NCBI RefSeq assembly: GCF_020164435.1
Contig: NZ_JAIUDQ010000004.1
Coordinates: 1-64,000, forward strand
DNA: 64,000 bases
Source of the DNA: Phyllobacterium lublinensis
GTDB taxonomy: Bacteria > Pseudomonadota > Alphaproteobacteria > Rhizobiales > Rhizobiaceae
Direction: 5' to 3'
Shown here: positions 47,201 to 54,891 of the stretch, in pieces
Layout of the letters: each line of letters starts with the position of its first letter
Numbering within the stretch: position 1 is the stretch's first letter
Translations under genes and position numbers: made by a program
Notes under the pieces: generated by a model
Databases searched by the model: none
What the model was told of the DNA's origin: nothing
Seen by the model: the letters and a program-made list of their open reading frames with translations, nothing else

Positions 47201-47464
47201 CGGATAGACCAGAAGTTCTGGTGTGCCGTCGATGAAAGCCAGCCGGCAGCCTATGAAAAGCTTCAGCCCAAGCTCCAATTTTTCTGTTATTTCCTTATGC
47301 GCAGAATAGGCTCGCACCACGCCGGCAAGAGTGTTGCGGTCGGCTATGCCAAGGCCGGCAAGTCCGAGTATAGCGGCAGTCTTTACCAGCTCTTCCGGAT
47401 GAGATGCGCCCTCCAGAAAGGAAAAATTACTGGTGACAGCAAGCTCGGTGTAATCCGGTTTCAT
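44213..47464 (-). CDS. dnaE2: Error-prone DNA polymerase DnaE2 (ImuC)
   Basis: 1083-residue C-family polymerase. The N-terminal PHP domain ([21 protein letters not shown]), the catalytic acidic motif [24 protein letters not shown] then [13 protein letters not shown], the tandem HhH region and the C-terminal OB fold ([29 protein letters not shown]) are all present. DnaE2 carries out SOS mutagenesis with ImuA and ImuB. Its ATG overlaps the imuB stop by 4 bp (ATGA), and it ends convergent with the DUF768 gene. Confidence 0.96.
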   Translation of the reverse strand: [1083 protein letters not shown]

Positions 47465-49017
47465 GCAAAGAGACCATGCAGATACCAGCGGGGGTTAGGA
47501 TTGCCGCGCTCATGCAATCCTTCCCGGAAAACCCAGAAGCGCTTTCCCGCAGAATCCTCAAGCCGGTAATAATCCCGGGTCAATGCGCCAGCATGTTCGC
47601 GCCACCATTCAGGGGCAATACGCTCCGGACCCTCGGCCATGACGATGGTGTGACGGACCTTTCGCCAGACAAACTGTGCAGGTGCGGCATCAGGTATTTC
47701 AAAAGTTGCATCGATACGTTCGGGAGGCTCAAACAACCGGATGGGGCGCTCCGGCGGGTTTTCACGAGCCTGCGCAGAATTCCATTCAACAGTATCAGCA
47801 TGCCTTGCATGAGCGGCAGGTTCGAGCGAAACGGCGCGTTCGGGAATGTGTGTGTCAACCGGAACTGGCCGCAGGACGCGAGCATTACCGAGCCTTATAG
47901 AAAGCCGGTCGACAAGGGTATTGATTTCACCTGTTTCCTGCGCCCTGTTGTCGAGGCTTTCCTGTGTTGCCTGGGTCCTTTCGACACGTATAGCAGCCAG
48001 TCTGATAAGGTCGAAACCATAGCCCGCATCAAGGGGATCATTGAGGGTGGAGAGCCGCTCTTTCAGCAATCGCAAGAGCGTCTTCGTTTCTGTGACCGGC
48101 CGTCCAGTCTGAATGCTGATACGCCGCACATTTCCGTCTGCCCGAAAGAAACTGGCTTCGACTTCCCGTGCCCCTTCTACCTTTTGCTGCAAGCGCAGGA
48201 AAAGGTCCCTGGCCAGGGATTGCAGCACAAGCTCGACGGACTCCATGGCGATGAGTGGTTCGGCCATGCGGCGCTCAGCCATGCAGACCGGAATGATGCG
48301 GCGTGGCGAAATCGGCTCGTTTTGCCTGCCGAACATTGCATCGAGATTGTTGACGAGCCGGTTTCCAAAGCGGGCCGTGAGCGCTGCCCTGGGCAAAACA
48401 TCCACATCACCAATACTGCGCAATCCGGCGCGCTTCAGGCCGGCAAGGTGGTTCTCTTCAATGGCAAGGCTGACGAGCGGGAGGGCATAAAGCCTGCGCT
48501 GCTGTTCCTGCCGGTTCACCACCCCGCCCTGCGAATGCCGGGCCAAGGCCCTGGCAGCTGCGGCATTCGATGCAAGAGCGCTTCTGACGATCATGCCATG
48601 CTGGTGCAGCCGTTTATGTATGTCTTTAACGAGAGAGGGTTCATCTCCAAAAAGATGGATGCACCCGGTCATATCGAGAATGAGGCCATGCGGCTCATCG
48701 AAGGCGACAAGCGGAGTGTAGCGGTCACACCAGTCGGCCAATCTTTCAAGCAGGGCTTTGTCTTTGCGTGGAGAAGCGAAAGCGATATCCAGATGGTCGA
48801 ATTGGGCTCTCGCATCGGTCAGTGCAAGGCCCATGTGCAGACCTGCCTTTGCAGCCCTTTCATCGACGGCCGTCAATCGAAGGGCATTTGCAATCTTGTC
48901 CACGACAATCAGGTGCTGGTCAGTATGGCCGCGCTCGGGATTTTCGCGTTTGAGGCGATCGGTGGGCAGGTGTGGAAACCACAGCGCCAGAAACAGGGTG
49001 GAGCTGTCTGAAAACAT
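47461..49017 (-). CDS. imuB: ImuB, Y-family polymerase-like SOS mutagenesis protein
   Basis: 518 residues. The Y-family fold starts at LFLALWFPHLPTDRLKRENP, where an active polymerase would have the metal-binding Asp; here it is Trp-Phe, so catalysis is lost as in known ImuB proteins. FDEPHGLILDMTGCIHLFGDE, the HhH region GLRSIGDVDVLPRAALTARFG and a long C-terminal adaptor part follow. The ATG at 49017 follows GGGAAAG. The start lies 98 bp inside imuA and the end couples to dnaE2. ImuB bridges the beta clamp, ImuA and DnaE2. Confidence 0.92.
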   Translation of the reverse strand: MFSDSSTLFLALWFPHLPTDRLKRENPERGHTDQHLIVVDKIANALRLTAVDERAAKAGLHMGLALTDARAQFDHLDIAFASPRKDKALLERLADWCDRYTPLVAFDEPHGLILDMTGCIHLFGDEPSLVKDIHKRLHQHGMIVRSALASNAAAARALARHSQGGVVNRQEQQRRLYALPLVSLAIEENHLAGLKRAGLRSIGDVDVLPRAALTARFGNRLVNNLDAMFGRQNEPISPRRIIPVCMAERRMAEPLIAMESVELVLQSLARDLFLRLQQKVEGAREVEASFFRADGNVRRISIQTGRPVTETKTLLRLLKERLSTLNDPLDAGYGFDLIRLAAIRVERTQATQESLDNRAQETGEINTLVDRLSIRLGNARVLRPVPVDTHIPERAVSLEPAAHARHADTVEWNSAQARENPPERPIRLFEPPERIDATFEIPDAAPAQFVWRKVRHTIVMAEGPERIAPEWWREHAGALTRDYYRLEDSAGKRFWVFREGLHERGNPNPRWYLHGLFA

Positions 49018-49705
49018 GATGATCACTTTCCCATTGCAGGGTCCAATGCCCCGTCATGCCTTGCCTGTTGCGTATGAGGTTGGTGTCAAACACGGGATAG
49101 CCGGGTGCATTGGCACCGCTCGATTGCGATGGAGCAGAACGGATAAGCCAGCGTGTGACAGCAGCGTTTTCACCAGGGATGGCACCCAGCCGGAGAAGAA
49201 AGGCGGGTACATCTGTTTGTTGTGCCGTCAGCAGCAATTTGCGCGAAGCTGTCAGGTCAAGGCACTTCGGATTGCTCCAGGGTGCAATGATAACCGCGCC
49301 TGTGCCACGAATGCCGAGACAGTCGGATGCTGCCTTCAAGACATCCTGTGATGAGGCACAGCGTATTATAACCAGCCTTTGCGGATCGAAACCTATACTC
49401 TGCAGGCCGGGCGCATAGGGAAAACCGTGCTCCAGCGCGGTAAAATCCTCTTCCAGCCAAAGAATCGGGCTATGATCAGCCGATGCTCTAAGCGCCAGGG
49501 CAATGACGAATCCTGTTGCCGCTCCTGCATCTCCAGCTTCGTCGGCGAAGATTTCATGCACTGCTCCACGCTGCATACCTTCGCGAAAAACACGATCAAC
49601 AGCTTCGTCGCCGAAGTCAAAGGCAGATCGCTGCGACGCTTGCGCATTCTTCTCACTGATTGACGCGATATCGCGCCGCAACGCCGCAAGATCGACGATT
49701 GTCAC
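48920..49705 (-). CDS. imuA: ImuA, RecA-like SOS mutagenesis factor
   Basis: 261 residues of the ImuA/SulA-like RecA-fold family: AVDRVFREGMQRGAVHEIFADEAGDAGAATGFVIALALRA, ILWLEEDFTALEHGFPYAPGLQSIGFDPQRLVIIRC. The Walker A position lacks the classical GKT, as in family members. The start is GTG (49705) after GAAGGG. First gene of imuA-imuB-dnaE2 and directly downstream of a LexA box, so expressed on DNA damage. Confidence 0.92.
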   Translation of the reverse strand: MTIVDLAALRRDIASISEKNAQASQRSAFDFGDEAVDRVFREGMQRGAVHEIFADEAGDAGAATGFVIALALRASADHSPILWLEEDFTALEHGFPYAPGLQSIGFDPQRLVIIRCASSQDVLKAASDCLGIRGTGAVIIAPWSNPKCLDLTASRKLLLTAQQTDVPAFLLRLGAIPGENAAVTRWLIRSAPSQSSGANAPGYPVFDTNLIRNRQGMTGHWTLQWESDHHVFRQLHPVSGAVVSTPAHRSPQTRKSRARPY

Positions 49706-49722
49706 TACGGTAGCCCTTCAAT

Positions 49723-49737
49723 GTTCATGATATGTTC
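49723..49737. promoter_or_regulatory. LexA (SOS) box of the imuA operon
   Basis: GTTCATGATATGTTC is an exact GTTC-N7-GTTC alphaproteobacterial SOS box, 18 bp upstream of the imuA start codon. It sits where LexA would block the operon promoter. Confidence 0.93.
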
Positions 49738-49786
49738 TATTATGGAATCCATTCAGAGGAAGAGTCAAGCAGACTGTTCAAGGTGT

Positions 49787-50215
49787 CTAACGGTCGATAC
49801 GTGTGGAAAGGATGATTGACGACATGGTGCGCTCGACACCCTCCAGTGCCCCGATCTCATCCAGCAATTTGTCCAGTTCCTGGATGGATGGTGCCTCGAC
49901 GATGACGATCATGTCGAACTGGCCGCTGACCGAATGCAAGGTTCTGACCCAAGCGATTTTTCGCAAGGTCGTTTCGACCTTCGTCGCCAGCTTCGGCAAG
50001 GCGGTCACAAGCACATGCGCCCGGACGAGATTCTTCTCATATTCGGGTGACAGCTGGACGCTGTATCCTCGGATCACGCCGCGTTTTTCCAGCCGCTCGA
50101 TGCGGCTTTGCACTGTCGTGCGGGAGAGGCCGAGCTTGCGGGCAAGGTCAGCCGTCGAGGCTCTGGCGTCCTCGCGAAGCAGCGACAACAGGGAGTGATC
50201 AGCGTCGGTCAGCAT
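49787..50215 (-). CDS. Lrp/AsnC-family transcription regulator
   Basis: 142 residues. Helix-turn-helix LLSLLREDARASTADLARKLGLSRTTVQSRIERLEKRGVI at the N terminus and the RAM ligand domain (AHVLVTALPKLATKVETTLRKI, LHSVSGQFDMIVIVEAPSIQELDKLLDEIG). The ATG at 50215 is the family start. Divergent from the saccharopine dehydrogenase-like gene over a 120-bp spacer, so it most likely controls that gene in response to an amino acid such as lysine. Confidence 0.93.
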   Translation of the reverse strand: MLTDADHSLLSLLREDARASTADLARKLGLSRTTVQSRIERLEKRGVIRGYSVQLSPEYEKNLVRAHVLVTALPKLATKVETTLRKIAWVRTLHSVSGQFDMIVIVEAPSIQELDKLLDEIGALEGVERTMSSIILSTRIDR

Positions 50216-50335
50216 AATGACAAATCCATTCGGCGTATTGTCTAATATAGCGCGTAATATCGTCAGATTACACACTTCATTTTGCCGAGCAATCTGCGAA
50301 ATTCTTATAAGTTTTTTATATCCATGGGGATTCAT

Positions 50336-51439
50336 ATGAAAGAGATAGTTGTTGTTGGCGCGGGCAAAATAGGTGGGACCATCGCCAACCTCCTCGCCGG
50401 AACCGGAGATTATCGCGTAACCGTCGTTGACCGGTCGCAGCCTCAGCTCGATGCGCTGGATGTTTCGCCACTCGTTGGAACAATGCAGATCGAAATTGCC
50501 GAAGCTGGCGCACTTGAGCGTGTCCTAGACGGAAAGTTTGCCGTCCTCAGTGCAGCGCCATTCCATCTGACCACGCGTATTGCCGAGGCTGCCGCCAAAT
50601 CCAGCGTGCACTATCTCGACCTGACCGAAGACGTCGCAAGCACGCGCGTCGTCAAGCAGCTTTCGGCAAATGCGACAACCACCTTCATTCCCCAGTGCGG
50701 CCTTGCGCCAGGGTTCATCTCCATCGTTGCCAATGATCTCGCCAAACGTTTCGATTCGCTTGAAAGCGTTCGCATGCGGGTCGGCGCACTGCCCCAGTAC
50801 CCGTCTAACGCGCTCAACTACAATCTGACGTGGAGCACGGACGGCGTCATCAACGAGTATTGCGAGCCCTGTGAAGCCATTGTCGACGGCGAATTGACCG
50901 AAGTGCCGCCATTGGAGGAACGCGAGGAGTTTTCCCTCGACGGCGTCACCTACGAAGCCTTCAATACATCCGGCGGTCTCGGCACATTGTGTGAGACATT
51001 GCTTGGCAAGGTACGCACGCTCAATTACCGCACCATCCGCTATCCAGGCCATGCCGCCATCATGAAGGCACTGCTCAATGATCTTGGCCTGCGCGACCGC
51101 CGCGATGTGTTCAAGGACATTCTTGAGAACGCGTTGCCGTCCACACTCCAGGACGTCGTCGTCATTTTCGTTACTGTCAGTGGTCGCAAGAAGGGCCGTC
51201 TGCTGCAGGAAACCTATGCCAACAAGGTCTATAGCGGCCACATCGGTTCTCAGCTCTACAGCGGCATCCAGATCACCACGGCATCTGCCATATGTGCTGT
51301 GCTTGACATGCTGGCCAAGGGCGACCTGCCGCAGCAGGGCTTCATCAAGCAGGAAGACATCGCGCTCGATGCGTTCCTCGCCAACCGCTTCGGCAAGGCC
51401 TATGCCCAGGCAGAATCAGCCGGGCGCCTCGTCGCCTGA
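50336..51439 (+). CDS. Saccharopine dehydrogenase-family NAD(P)-dependent oxidoreductase
   Basis: 367 residues. Rossmann motif VVVGAGKIGGTIANLL, then LSAAPFHLTTRIAEAAAKSSVHYLDLTED and FIPQCGLAPGFISIVANDLAKRFD, which match the saccharopine dehydrogenase/lysine 6-dehydrogenase family. The ATG at 50336 begins the Rossmann fold after GGGGA; an ATG four codons upstream is possible. With the divergent Lrp regulator this suggests lysine catabolism, but the exact reaction is not set by sequence. A strong terminator follows. Confidence 0.87.
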   Translation: MKEIVVVGAGKIGGTIANLLAGTGDYRVTVVDRSQPQLDALDVSPLVGTMQIEIAEAGALERVLDGKFAVLSAAPFHLTTRIAEAAAKSSVHYLDLTEDVASTRVVKQLSANATTTFIPQCGLAPGFISIVANDLAKRFDSLESVRMRVGALPQYPSNALNYNLTWSTDGVINEYCEPCEAIVDGELTEVPPLEEREEFSLDGVTYEAFNTSGGLGTLCETLLGKVRTLNYRTIRYPGHAAIMKALLNDLGLRDRRDVFKDILENALPSTLQDVVVIFVTVSGRKKGRLLQETYANKVYSGHIGSQLYSGIQITTASAICAVLDMLAKGDLPQQGFIKQEDIALDAFLANRFGKAYAQAESAGRLVA

Positions 51440-51452
51440 TCACTGCTACAAC

Positions 51453-51485
51453 AAAAATCGCCACTGTTCGCAGTGGCGATTTTTT
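51453..51485. terminator. Bidirectional rho-independent terminator
   Basis: AAAAATCGCCACTG (51453-51466) and CAGTGGCGATTTTT (51471-51484) pair over 14 bp with loop TTCG, and T runs on both strands. It separates the convergent saccharopine dehydrogenase-like and M29 aminopeptidase genes. Confidence 0.93.
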
Positions 51486-51499
51486 ATGCCGTTTTGCGC

Positions 51500-52750
51500 C
51501 TAGACCCATTCTCCCTTGCGCAGCACAGGGACGACCGAGCCATCCTTGTCTATGCCGTCGACGTCGATCTCGCCTGAACCGATCATCCAGTCGATATGAA
51601 TGAGGCTCTTGTTGCCGCCGCGCGCCGTGATTTCATCGGGCGAAAGCTCGCCTCCATTGATGAAGCATTGCGAATAGCACTGGCCGAGCGCGATATGGCT
51701 GGCGGCGTTTTCATCAAAGAGCGTATTGAAGAACAAGAGACCCGAGGCTGATATGGGCGACGAATGCGGGACAAGCGCAACTTCGCCAAGCCGCCGCGCA
51801 CCCTCGTCCGTACCAAGAATCTTGTTGAAAACTTCCTCGCCACGCGTCGCCTTGGCTTCGACGATCCTGCCGCGTTCGAAACGCACGCGGATGTTTTCGA
51901 TGAGCGTACCCTGATGCGAGAGCGGTTTGGTGCTTGATACATGGCCATCGACGCGCAGGGCATGCGGTGTGGTGAATACCTCTTCGGTCGGGATATTCGG
52001 GTTGCAGGTGATGCCATTCTTGGCAACTGAAGCACCGCCATGCCATTCATGCTCATCGGCAAGGCCGACCGTGAGATCCGTACCCGGTCCCTTGAAATGC
52101 AACGCGGAGAATGTCCGGGCATTAAGCCATCCCGTGCGCTTGCGCAGTGCAGCATTGTGATCGCGCCAGGCGGCGACGGGATCGTCAACGTCCACACGCG
52201 AAGCTGCAAAGATCGCGTCGGCAAGCATGGTAATCGCCACATCCGGATCCTGATCGGGAAACACCTGCTTTGCCCATGAGGGATTGGGATAGGAAATGAT
52301 ATTCCAGTTGATATCGAAACCCGCTATCTTTGCCAGCGCGGGTTGATAGGCGCGCGATTGCGCCTTGTTGGCACGTGCGACCTTTTCAGGGTCCTCCGAA
52401 GAAAGCAGCATCGGGTTGTCACCGGCGACGGCGAGTCGTGCAGTGTTATCGGAGAAAGCCTTCGCCATGCCCTCATAGAGCCAGCCGGCAGAACGGTCGA
52501 AGCTATCGTCCGGCGCATTGCGATAGCGCATGAGCGTCGCTTCCTCGTCGTTGTAGAGCGACGTCACCAATCCCGCGCCGGCCTTGTAGGCATGTTCCGT
52601 TATGCGGCGCACCAGGGGCAATGCTGCAATTGGGGCTGTGATCAGGAGATCCTGCCCGGGCTGAAGCTGCAGGCCGATCTTGATCGCAACTTCCGCGAGA
52701 CGGTCGAGCTTGACGGGATCAACGGAGGGAATCTTGGGTGATGAGGTCAT
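51500..52750 (-). CDS. M29-family metalloaminopeptidase (AmpS/T type)
   Basis: 416 residues, the usual length of M29 thermophilic-type aminopeptidases. PVKLDRLAEVAIKIGLQLQPGQDLLITAPI is the standard N terminus. FKGPGTDLTVGLADEHEWHGG, NIPTEEVFTTPH and the C-terminal SLIHIDWMIGSGEIDVDG hold the metal-binding Glu, His and Asp residues. The ATG at 52750 was chosen; the longer upstream frame is not family-like. Cytoplasmic peptide turnover is the expected role. Confidence 0.93.
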   Translation of the reverse strand: MTSSPKIPSVDPVKLDRLAEVAIKIGLQLQPGQDLLITAPIAALPLVRRITEHAYKAGAGLVTSLYNDEEATLMRYRNAPDDSFDRSAGWLYEGMAKAFSDNTARLAVAGDNPMLLSSEDPEKVARANKAQSRAYQPALAKIAGFDINWNIISYPNPSWAKQVFPDQDPDVAITMLADAIFAASRVDVDDPVAAWRDHNAALRKRTGWLNARTFSALHFKGPGTDLTVGLADEHEWHGGASVAKNGITCNPNIPTEEVFTTPHALRVDGHVSSTKPLSHQGTLIENIRVRFERGRIVEAKATRGEEVFNKILGTDEGARRLGEVALVPHSSPISASGLLFFNTLFDENAASHIALGQCYSQCFINGGELSPDEITARGGNKSLIHIDWMIGSGEIDVDGIDKDGSVVPVLRKGEWV

Positions 52751-52917
52751 TGCAAATCCATGCTGCTCGATGAAGGTCATGGCAACATAAAGCCGGACCA
52801 TCCGCGATATCAAGCCGACTTGGGGAATTGCTCGATCAATCCCTGTGCCGGCACCAGGAATGTATGCGGCGGTGGCTGGCGCGTCAGGTGGAACCCGCCG
52901 ACCTGCGACATCGACCA

Positions 52918-53763
52918 TCAATCACTACGCTTGAGAAACTCCGCGAACTCGCCTTGATAGTCCGGATGCCAGCGGGACAAAGCGGGTCGGTTCTTGATGA
53001 TGTCATTGACAGCCCAGAGTATCCGCCGTTCATCGATGGAGCGGGAAACATCATTATCGGGGCAGAGGATATAAAAATCGCCGGCTGACACTCGCTCAAG
53101 CATGAAATCGACTGTTTCTTCCGGCGTCCATGCGCCTGCCGGCTTCTCGACCCGGTTGCCGGCCACAAGAGGCGTGTATACGAAGCCGGGAATGAAAAGG
53201 TGGGCCGTTACGTGACAGTTGCTCGTGTTACGTAACTCGTGCTGAAGCGCTTCGGTAAAGGTCTTCATGCCGGACTTCGAGACATTATATGCCGGATCGC
53301 CCGGCGGCGTCGTAATGCCCTGTTTTGAACCGGTGTTGATGATGAGCCCGGGCCGCTGCCTTTCTATCATACTTGGCCCGAATACCTGGCAGCCGCGTAT
53401 CACGCCAAACAGATTGACGGCAATGATCTGATCCCATCGGCTGGTATCGAATATGCTGCTGCCGGGCTGAATGCCGGCATTGTTCATGAGGATGTCTATG
53501 CCGCCAAATTTCTGCTCCACTGTCGCCTGCAGTCGCTGCAAATCATCGAATTTTGTGACGTCCGTCTCAACTGCGATGACGTTCTCTCCATCGGACTGTT
53601 GCGCCACGAGAGCATGTGCCGCATGAAGTTTGTCTTTGCCGAGATCAGCAATGGCAACCTTCAAACCCATCGAGGCAAAACGGGTGGCCGCGGCCAGGCC
53701 GATGCCCGATGCACCTCCCGTGACAACAGCTACATTGGATGCCGAGAAAGCCGGATGCGCCAT
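52918..53763 (-). CDS. Short-chain dehydrogenase/reductase
   Basis: 281 residues. Classical SDR: cofactor motif VTGGASGIG (near residue 15), NNAG in DILMNNAGIQPGS, the catalytic Ser in LIINTGSKQG, and YNVSKSGMK with the Tyr-Lys pair. The C terminus is about 30 residues longer than the common 250 and holds DFYILCPDNDVSRSIDERRI, a segment shared with a group of rhizobial SDRs. Substrate unknown. It lies 167 bp downstream of the M29 start on the same strand and has no evident partner. Confidence 0.93.
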   Translation of the reverse strand: MAHPAFSASNVAVVTGGASGIGLAAATRFASMGLKVAIADLGKDKLHAAHALVAQQSDGENVIAVETDVTKFDDLQRLQATVEQKFGGIDILMNNAGIQPGSSIFDTSRWDQIIAVNLFGVIRGCQVFGPSMIERQRPGLIINTGSKQGITTPPGDPAYNVSKSGMKTFTEALQHELRNTSNCHVTAHLFIPGFVYTPLVAGNRVEKPAGAWTPEETVDFMLERVSAGDFYILCPDNDVSRSIDERRILWAVNDIIKNRPALSRWHPDYQGEFAEFLKRSD

Positions 53764-53849
53764 GGTGAATGTCCTCGTGCTTGTTGGACTGTTCGATAGG
53801 GCTGTACCGTCAGCCTAGCAGAAGTTGGAAACAGAAGTAAAACGCGGAG

Positions 53850-54281
53850 CTAGCCGAAGTTCGGGACGCGTATGTAGTGGGCCAGTGGAACCAGCTGCTC
53901 CCTGACCTCGCGGTTTTCCGGTTTCTTCGCTGCTGCCAAAGCTTCCTTTTGCAGGCGCGCTTCGAGGATTTCGTTCTCCGAACTTTCCCCCATGCAAAGA
54001 GCCTGCAAAAGGATCATGCGCGCAGCATCAGCAACGCCGGAGCGATTTTCATTAAGGGCAATGTCGAGGATGACCCGGCGAAAATCCGTCAATTCTATCG
54101 GCTTGGCTGTTACGTGACGCTCCCTGCGGGCATTTTCCGCGTCCACAAGAGCATAGAGCTTCTCACGGAGGTCCGCGCCCACGTTTTCGTATTGCGTGCC
54201 CAGATCCGGCGCAACTGCGGCAAGCTTCAGCTTCTGCCGTTCGCGGTGCCGCCGCTGCCTCTCTGCATTGCTGAGTGCCAT
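53850..54281 (-). CDS. Rhizobial hypothetical with basic ERQRRHRERQ N terminus
   Basis: 143 residues. MALSNAERQRRHRERQKLKL is a strongly basic helical start, followed by an acidic and Ala-rich helical body (DLREKLYALVDAENARRERH, LTDFRRVILDIALNENRSGVADAARMILLQAL). It shows no enzyme motif. Similar starts occur in small proteins of rhizobial mobile regions, so it could bind nucleic acid. Upstream is the 257-bp spacer with four GTTACG-type half-sites, which it shares with a divergent small gene. Function unknown. Confidence 0.7.
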   Translation of the reverse strand: MALSNAERQRRHRERQKLKLAAVAPDLGTQYENVGADLREKLYALVDAENARRERHVTAKPIELTDFRRVILDIALNENRSGVADAARMILLQALCMGESSENEILEARLQKEALAAAKKPENREVREQLVPLAHYIRVPNFG

Positions 54282-54296
54282 ATCTCTTGTCTGCGC

Positions 54297-54419
54297 CGTA
54301 ACGAATGCGAATCACTTTACCCTACTGTGATAGGCATGCGTGCCGTAACCGGCAACATTATGGTGCCGTTACGCACAATCTGTTTGCGCTCTCTTGTTGC
54401 AGCGGGAACGTTACGTAAC
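54297..54419. promoter_or_regulatory. Cluster of GTTACG/CGTAAC half-sites between two divergent small genes
   Basis: CGTAACG (54297-54303), CGTAAC (54344-54349), CGTTACG (54367-54373) and CGTTACGTAAC (54409-54419) fall within 123 bp. The last contains the perfect palindrome GTTACGTAAC. Such spacing of the same half-site in a divergent promoter region suggests an operator array. Copies also occur inside nearby genes (near 53230 and 54109), which weakens the case. Confidence 0.4.
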
Positions 54420-54538
54420 CGGCTGGCCGTGGTGTCGCGGCTTCCCAAAGACGTGTCGAAACAAATTGTTAGGACAATTCCCGCTATCGTCAGGCGAATC
54501 AATTACACGCAAGTCCTGCCGGACTGGGAAAAACGAGC

Positions 54539-54829
54539 ATGTTCGAATCCACAACCCTGACACCATGCCATGTCATTCCATTCCCTCTCACGCGACGGGT
54601 GGCAAAGGTCCGCGACGTAGCGGCCCGGATCATGGAAAAGGCCACCGACCGGCAAGCGGGCGCCTATCGCAATCAGGTCGCAGAAACATTGTTCAGATAC
54701 TTGGACAAGATTGGTGTTCCTGAGGATGAGCAGGATGAGCAAGTCGGCGCCTTCTTCACGGCGGTCGAACTGGAACTGTCGCGTCTCTATGACCAGCAGG
54801 ATGTCAGCGGCGAAACATCATCCTATTGA
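54539..54829 (+). CDS. DUF6074-like rhizobial small protein
   Basis: 96 residues. CHVIPFPLTRRVAKVRDVAARIMEK is the CxVIPFPL-type start typical of DUF6074 proteins of Hyphomicrobiales, followed by helices (AYRNQVAETLFRYLDKIGVPEDEQDEQVGAFFTAVELELSRLY). Basic N terminus and acidic C terminus, no membrane segment. Weak ribosome site GGGAAA. Divergent from the ERQRRHRERQ protein. Function unknown. Confidence 0.75.
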   Translation: MFESTTLTPCHVIPFPLTRRVAKVRDVAARIMEKATDRQAGAYRNQVAETLFRYLDKIGVPEDEQDEQVGAFFTAVELELSRLYDQQDVSGETSSY

Positions 54830-54891
54830 TTTGCATCCGGTCTGTGGCGCAGGTGACACGGGCGTGGGCGAGTTTCATCTTCATTCTGGTC

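Noticed and set aside
51500..52921. Longer 473-codon start for the M29 aminopeptidase
   Set aside because: The extra N-terminal residues are not family-like; the ATG at 52750 gives the standard length and N terminus.
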